NCBI RefSeq assembly: GCF_947503875.1
Contig: NZ_CANNFH010000004.1
Span: 310,001-374,000 of the forward strand
Direction of reading: 5' to 3'
Source of the DNA: an uncultured Polaribacter sp.
Lineage (GTDB): Bacteria; Bacteroidota; Bacteroidia; Flavobacteriales; Flavobacteriaceae
Length of the DNA: 64,000 nucleotides
In this document: in pieces, positions 60,248 through 64,000 of the stretch
Layout: each line of letters opens with the position of its first letter
How positions within the stretch are numbered: the first letter of the stretch is position 1
Made by a program: the position numbers and the translations under genes
Notes under the pieces: generated by a model
What the model saw: the letters and a program-made list of their open reading frames with translations, nothing else
The model's database searches: none
Told to the model about the DNA's origin: nothing

Positions 60248-62710
60248 ATGAAAAAAACTACTTTGCTATTTTTCCTTTTTATTGCATCAATGCAAATAGC
60301 CCAAGTAAAAGGAAAAATTACAGATACAAAGAATGAACCTTTGCCTTTTGTAAGTGTTTATTTAGATAAATCTGTAACAGGTACTACTTCTAATGATAAT
60401 GGGGCGTATGTTTTAAAATTAAATAAATTAGGAAAACATACAGTTGTTTTTCAGTTTTTAGGTTTTAAAACCTTAAAAAAAGAAATTAATATTACCGCTT
60501 TTCCTTTTGAATTGAATGTAACTTTAGAAGAAGAAAGCGTTTCTTTAAATACGATTACGGTTTCTACAAAAGAAAATCCTGCCAATGCAATTATTAGAAA
60601 AGTTTTAGAAAATAAAGAGAAAAACACAGACAAATTTGCCAATTATACTGCTCGTTTTTACTCTAGAGGTTTAACTAGAATTAAAGACGCGCCAGAAAAA
60701 TTCTTTGGCCAATCTACAGGAGATTTAGGTGGTGGTTTAGATTCTACAAGAAGTGGTATTATTTATTTATCTGAAACATTTTCTAACATTTCTTTTCAAA
60801 AAAAACCACAAAATTTTAAAGAGAAAATTATAGCTTCTAAGGTTTCTGGAGAAGATAATGGCATTAGTTTTAATAGGGCAGAAGACTCTAATATTAATTT
60901 GTACAACAACAGTATTGCCGTTTTTAACGATTTGGTTTCTCCAATTTCTAGCAATGCGTTTGGTTATTACAAGTACAATTTAGAAGGTACTTTTTACGAT
61001 AAAAATAAAAGATTAATTAATAAAATAAAATTAATTCCTAAACGTAAAAACGACCGTGTTTTTACCGGTTTTATTTATATTGTAGAAGAGGATTGGGCTT
61101 TGTACGGTTGCGATTTAACTACCAATGGAAGTCAAGTAAATATACCTATTGTAAACGAGTTAAAACTAAAACAAGGCTATAATTATGCTGAAGAAATAGA
61201 TGCTTGGGTTTTAATTAGTCAGACTATAGATTTTGATATTTCTCTTTTTGGTTTTAAGCCAACTGGTAAATTTTCTTATGCCTATTCCGATTATAATTTT
61301 AAACCAAATTTTACTAAGAAAACATTTACAAATGAGGTGCTTTCTTTTGCGCAAAATGCCACTAAAAAAGACACCGTTTTTTGGAATAAATTAAGACCTG
61401 TACCACTAACTGAAGAAGAGGTTGCAGACTACAGATTAAAAGATAGTATAAAGGTAATTAGAAAGTCTAAAAAGTATTTAGACTCTATAGATGCAAAAAA
61501 TAATAAATTTGGAATTTTTGATCCTTTTACAGGCTATACTTATAAAAACTCATACAAAAACAAGTCTTTTTCTTATAGTGGTCCTTTGTCTAGAACTGGT
61601 TACAATACAGTACAAGGTATAAATACATCTTTAGGTTTTAGTTATTTTAATGAAATAAATGAACAAGGCAAATGGTGGAATGTTGGGGTAGATTTTGATT
61701 ATGGTTTTTCAGAAAAAAAATTGAGACCAACCTTTTACTTTGTTAAAAAATGGGATAATTTTTCTAGACCAAGACTTACACTTTATGGCGGAGTTACTAC
61801 CGAACAATTTAATGGTAGAGAACCTATTTTAAAGTTGAATAATACCATAACAAGTTTTTTTTATGGAGACAACTATATGAAAATCTATGAAAAATCGTTT
61901 GCATCTGTTAGGTATTCTGAGCAAGTTAGAAATGGTATTTATTTTTCTGGTTCTTTAGAATATGCAAAAAGAACACCACTATTTAATACTACAGATTATT
62001 CTTTGGCAAGGGGAGAAAACAAAAACTTTACATCTAACAACCCTTTAGACCCAACAGATTTTACAATTGGTGCGTTTACAGAACATACTATTGCCACGTT
62101 AAATTTACAAGCAACTTTTGTAATAGGGCAAAAATACTTAACCTATCCAGATAGAAAAGTAAATGATGGTGGTAGCAAATACCCAACAATGAGTTTAAAT
62201 TATATTAAAAGATTTGGCGCAGAGAATAACAATTTAAATTCAGATTTATTTATAGCAAATATTAGACAAAATTTAGAAGCTGGTAATTATGGTTCTTTTC
62301 AATATCATATGAGAGCAGGTGCCTTTTTAAAGCAAAAAGATATTGCGTTTATGGATAAGTTACAAGTCAATGGAAACCAGCTATTGTTTCCTATAGATAG
62401 GCAATTAAATAGTTTTAACTTGTTAGAATATTATAGGTTTTATACCAATGATCGTTATGCAGAAATGCATGTAGAACATAACTTTAAAGGCTCTGTTTTA
62501 GGTAAAATTCCGTTATTAAATAAATTAAATTTTCATTTAATAGTAGGCGGAAAAGGATTGCTTATGGCAGACAACAATCCATACACAGAATATTCTGTTG
62601 GTTTGGCAAATTTAGGTTTTGGTAAATGGCGTTTTTTAAGAATGGAATTTGTAAATGCGCGTTATGGAGCAGTAAAAGAAATGGGTTTTGTATTCCGATT
62701 AAATCTTTAA
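60248..62710 (+). CDS. DUF5686 outer-membrane protein with CarboxypepD-type plug
   Basis: An 820-residue protein. After the signal peptide (to about QIAQ19) comes a carboxypeptidase-regulatory-like domain (VKGKITDTKNEPLPFVSVYL, 20-39, to TLEEESVSLNTITV near 98). A soluble DUF5686 region follows, then a C-terminal barrel starting near GPLSRTGYNTVQGINTSLGF and ending ARYGAVKEMGFVFRLNL. The family is Bacteroidota-wide and of unknown role; it resembles TonB-dependent receptors but has no clear plug. It is monocistronic from the gap side; moaD's promoter overlaps its stop. Confidence 0.85.
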   Translation: MKKTTLLFFLFIASMQIAQVKGKITDTKNEPLPFVSVYLDKSVTGTTSNDNGAYVLKLNKLGKHTVVFQFLGFKTLKKEINITAFPFELNVTLEEESVSLNTITVSTKENPANAIIRKVLENKEKNTDKFANYTARFYSRGLTRIKDAPEKFFGQSTGDLGGGLDSTRSGIIYLSETFSNISFQKKPQNFKEKIIASKVSGEDNGISFNRAEDSNINLYNNSIAVFNDLVSPISSNAFGYYKYNLEGTFYDKNKRLINKIKLIPKRKNDRVFTGFIYIVEEDWALYGCDLTTNGSQVNIPIVNELKLKQGYNYAEEIDAWVLISQTIDFDISLFGFKPTGKFSYAYSDYNFKPNFTKKTFTNEVLSFAQNATKKDTVFWNKLRPVPLTEEEVADYRLKDSIKVIRKSKKYLDSIDAKNNKFGIFDPFTGYTYKNSYKNKSFSYSGPLSRTGYNTVQGINTSLGFSYFNEINEQGKWWNVGVDFDYGFSEKKLRPTFYFVKKWDNFSRPRLTLYGGVTTEQFNGREPILKLNNTITSFFYGDNYMKIYEKSFASVRYSEQVRNGIYFSGSLEYAKRTPLFNTTDYSLARGENKNFTSNNPLDPTDFTIGAFTEHTIATLNLQATFVIGQKYLTYPDRKVNDGGSKYPTMSLNYIKRFGAENNNLNSDLFIANIRQNLEAGNYGSFQYHMRAGAFLKQKDIAFMDKLQVNGNQLLFPIDRQLNSFNLLEYYRFYTNDRYAEMHVEHNFKGSVLGKIPLLNKLNFHLIVGGKGLLMADNNPYTEYSVGLANLGFGKWRFLRMEFVNARYGAVKEMGFVFRLNL

Positions 62711-62715
62711 TTTTG
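62708..62715 (+). promoter_or_regulatory. -7 promoter element for moaD, overlapping the previous stop codon
   Basis: TAATTTTG begins with the TAA stop of the DUF5686 gene and ends 5 bp before ATG 62721, so moaD may be transcribed separately with almost no leader. Confidence 0.55.
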
Positions 62716-62720
62716 CAAGT

Positions 62721-62963
62721 ATGAAAATAAACACATTGTTTTTTGGAATTACAACAGATTTAGTTGGAGAAACTGAGCTGCAAGTTGAAGTAGAAAATGA
62801 AATTTCTGTGGCAGATTTTAAGAAAATACTTCAAGAAAAACATGCTGAATTAAAAAATATAAATTCTTATGCCATTGCTGTAAATGAAAGCTACGCAACT
62901 GATAACTTACTATTGAAAGCAAATGATGTTGTGGCAATTATTCCGCCTGTAAGTGGTGGCTAA
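62721..62963 (+). CDS. moaD: Molybdopterin synthase sulfur-carrier subunit (MoaD/ThiS family)
   Basis: An 80-residue ubiquitin-fold protein ending in the double Gly (PPVSGG) that is adenylated and thiocarboxylated to give sulfur to molybdopterin. The N-terminal strand KINTLFFGITTDLVGE and the block NDVVAIIPPVSGG are typical of MoaD rather than ThiS. The partner catalytic subunit moaE begins at 63838, about 0.9 kb downstream, with a broken GIY-YIG gene, DUF3817 and repeats between them. A promoter overlaps the preceding stop codon. Confidence 0.9.
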   Translation: MKINTLFFGITTDLVGETELQVEVENEISVADFKKILQEKHAELKNINSYAIAVNESYATDNLLLKANDVVAIIPPVSGG

Positions 62964-63026
62964 AAATCCTTTTGAATTTCCCCCAAAGGGGAAGAGCACT
63001 TTTTTGACTTGTGTTGTGAGTTTTTT

Positions 63027-63061
63027 GTCATGCTGAACTTGTTTCAGCATCTCGAACGTCA
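63027..63061. repeat. Dispersed repeat downstream of moaD
   Basis: GTCATGCTGAACTTGTTTCA and GCATCTCGAACGTCA form an imperfect hairpin (TGCTGAA/TTCAGCA). It is a well-known type of interspersed sequence in Flavobacteria (recalled). A second hairpin CCCCAAAGGGG lies just upstream near 62981. Confidence 0.6.
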
Positions 63062-63067
63062 CAATTT

Positions 63068-63372
63068 TTATTTATCTAAACTTTGATATAAATCTTCCCA
63101 ATCTGGATTTTCTTTTTCTATCAAATTTATTTTCCATTGCCTGTGCCAATTTTTTAATTTTTTTCTCTAGTAATTGCATCATTTATATATTGAAATTCTT
63201 CAAAATAGACGAGCTTTTTTAGATTGTATTTCGCTGTAAAAACACTTCCTTGACCATTTAAGTGTCTCTCCATTCAATCATCTATACCTCTTGTAACACC
63301 GATATACAAAACACCTTTTGGTTTGTTTGTGAGAATATAAACCCAGTAATTGTGATGTTTTCTTTGAGCCAT
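63068..63372 (-). pseudogene. GIY-YIG endonuclease gene, broken by a stop and a frameshift
   Basis: From ATG 63372 on the minus strand: MAQRKHHNYWVYILTNKPKG, VLYIGVTRGIDD, then TGA at 63274-63276 (family has Arg, one-base change), then MERHLNGQGSVFTAKYNLKK, LVYFEEFQYINDAITREK. A frameshift follows in a run of seven A (63163-63169 region). After restoring one base it continues LKNWHRQWKINLIEKENPDW to the end at 63068. This is the short, single-domain GIY-YIG family (YhbQ/UPF0213-like). Both defects make an active product unlikely. Confidence 0.83.
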
Positions 63373-63392
63373 TTTAAATCGTAAGAAATTAA

Positions 63393-63418
63393 GATTCTGA
63401 AACGAGTTCAGAATGACA
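63393..63418. repeat. Dispersed repeat
   Basis: GATTCTGAAACGAGTTCAGA followed by ATGACA forms a small hairpin (TTCTGAA/TTCAGAA) of a type scattered in related genomes. Confidence 0.5.
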
Positions 63419-63426
63419 AGATAGCT

Positions 63427-63696
63427 TTATAAATATTTCTTATCCACATAAAAAGTTCCAAAAGGTATCACAGAACAAGCCAAAACAATGGCTAATGTTT
63501 TAAAACTCCATTTCATTTGTTTTTGAATTACAATGGCGAAAACTATGTATAGCATAAACAAAAGTCCATGAGGCATACCTAGCATTTTTACATAAGAAGC
63601 ATCTCCCTGTAAATATTTTATAGGTACTGCAATAAAAAGTAGCAACAAGTAAGAGACTCCTTCTAAAAAGCTAATAATTCTAAATGTCTTTTTCAT
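63427..63696 (-). CDS. DUF3817 small membrane protein
   Basis: 89 residues with three membrane segments. The pattern FRIISFLEGVSYLLLLFIAV (5-24), MPHGLLFMLYIVFAI (about 41-55, with the conserved His) and the last PFGTFYVDKK block match DUF3817, a family of unknown function related to integral membrane proteins of about 90-100 residues. It lies between moaD and moaE in opposite orientation, so it is not part of their operon. Confidence 0.85.
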   Translation of the reverse strand: MKKTFRIISFLEGVSYLLLLFIAVPIKYLQGDASYVKMLGMPHGLLFMLYIVFAIVIQKQMKWSFKTLAIVLACSVIPFGTFYVDKKYL

Positions 63697-63711
63697 TCTA
63701 TATTAATTATG

Positions 63712-63758
63712 GTCAGTTTGAGTTATCACGCATTTAGCGTGATTGTATCAAGAACTTT
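63712..63758. repeat. Dispersed repeat with hairpin
   Basis: GTCAGTTTGAGTTATCACGC begins the unit, with stem ATCACGC (63725-63731) and GCGTGAT (63737-63743), then GTATCAAGAACTTTCGG. Such units are common between genes in Flavobacteriaceae (recalled). Confidence 0.55.
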
Positions 63759-63798
63759 CGGTTTTAAAAATTAAATCAAAAATACGAATTTCTTTTCC

Positions 63799-63806
63799 TA
63801 TTTTTG
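63799..63806 (+). promoter_or_regulatory. -7 promoter element for moaE
   Basis: TATTTTTG, 31 bp before the ATG at 63838. Confidence 0.55.
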
Positions 63807-63837
63807 TTGAAATTGAAAGGATTTAGAGGTTAAAAAA

Positions 63838-64000
63838 ATGCAAAAAACAAGTATAAAAATTACTTCAGAAAAATTAGATTTACAAGAATGTTACGCTTTT
63901 GTAGAAGATGATGCTTGTGGCGGAATTGCTGCGTTTATTGGCACTGTTAGAAACGATACAGAAGGCAAAGAAGTGCAACAACTCGATTTTTCTACCTACA
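63838..64000 (+). CDS. moaE: Molybdopterin synthase catalytic subunit, N-terminal part
   Basis: From ATG 63838, 54 codons are visible before the window ends. The sequence CGGIAAFIGTVRNDTEGKEV (about 30-49) is the MoaE signature around the active site that receives sulfur from MoaD and converts precursor Z to molybdopterin. Its position after moaD supports the call. The remaining two-thirds of the gene are outside the window. Confidence 0.9.
   Translation, partial: MQKTSIKITSEKLDLQECYAFVEDDACGGIAAFIGTVRNDTEGKEVQQLDFSTY

Overview
This 64 kb window is AT-rich chromosomal DNA from a member of the Bacteroidota, almost certainly family Flavobacteriaceae (Polaribacter/Tenacibaculum-like). The evidence is a full SprA (type IX secretion and gliding), a RemB-like gliding protein, a T9SS C-terminal sorting domain, DUF4270/DUF4271/DUF4296/DUF5686 proteins, and many exact copies of the Bacteroidota -7 promoter element TAnnTTTG just upstream of genes. 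No rRNA, tRNA or CRISPR array was seen.

Layout. 1-2 kb: end of the ATP synthase operon (atpA, atpG) with a 52-bp tandem repeat growing out of the atpG stop codon. 2-9.4 kb: a dead ECF sigma factor fragment, a spondin-domain lipoprotein, an ALDH7-type aldehyde dehydrogenase, an isoaspartyl peptidase lipoprotein, a LuxE-like ligase and a tandem pair of YHS proteins. 9.5-18.1 kb: tyrS, an NAD-dependent epimerase, a DUF4296 lipoprotein, dihydroorotase and a polyprenol-mannose synthase-type glycosyltransferase. This block is interrupted at 10.9-14.4 kb by an inserted cassette of three secreted-protein genes. The insert is flanked by a 171-bp direct repeat of the epimerase 5' end and carries a decayed tyrS fragment. 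18.2-19.6 kb: DUF4271 and uroporphyrinogen-III synthase.

19.7-23.5 kb is an accessory two-gene module: a NUDIX hydrolase overlapping a 1115-aa protein that combines a PLD-type nuclease-like domain, an SF2 helicase, a DUF3427 region and a C-terminal LexA-like S24 peptidase with an intact Ala-Gly cleavage site and Ser/Lys dyad. It looks like a defence or DNA-damage-responsive effector and is the best candidate for an undescribed system here.

23.5-38.7 kb: radA, a flippase-like membrane protein, panD, panC, a glycogen-synthase N-domain protein, DUF4270 lipoprotein, glmS, a FAD protein, MarC, DUF3109, a TonB-like protein, deoC, a WbpD-like acyltransferase and a RemB-like barrel. 38.7-44 kb: a candidate small RNA, then a cytochrome oxidase assembly/subunit cluster (ctaB, two subunit III genes, subunit IV, a Cys-less thioredoxin-like protein, SCO, DUF420, a CxxC mini-protein). 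44-49 kb: TolC-type efflux protein, tsaB, MscS channel, a dodecin gene broken by one nonsense codon, a MORN-like secreted protein and a second TonB-like protein with an acidic linker. 49-60 kb: the leftward run maeB, ruvA, sprA, gcvH, vanZ-like. 60-64 kb: DUF5686 outer-membrane protein, moaD, a dead GIY-YIG gene, DUF3817 and the start of moaE.

Dispersed flavobacterial repeats lie in many intergenic gaps. Four gene remnants can be read (ECF sigma, tyrS fragment, dodecin, GIY-YIG), plus the truncated epimerase copy. All assignments come from reading sequence and recalled family features; no database search or computation was run.
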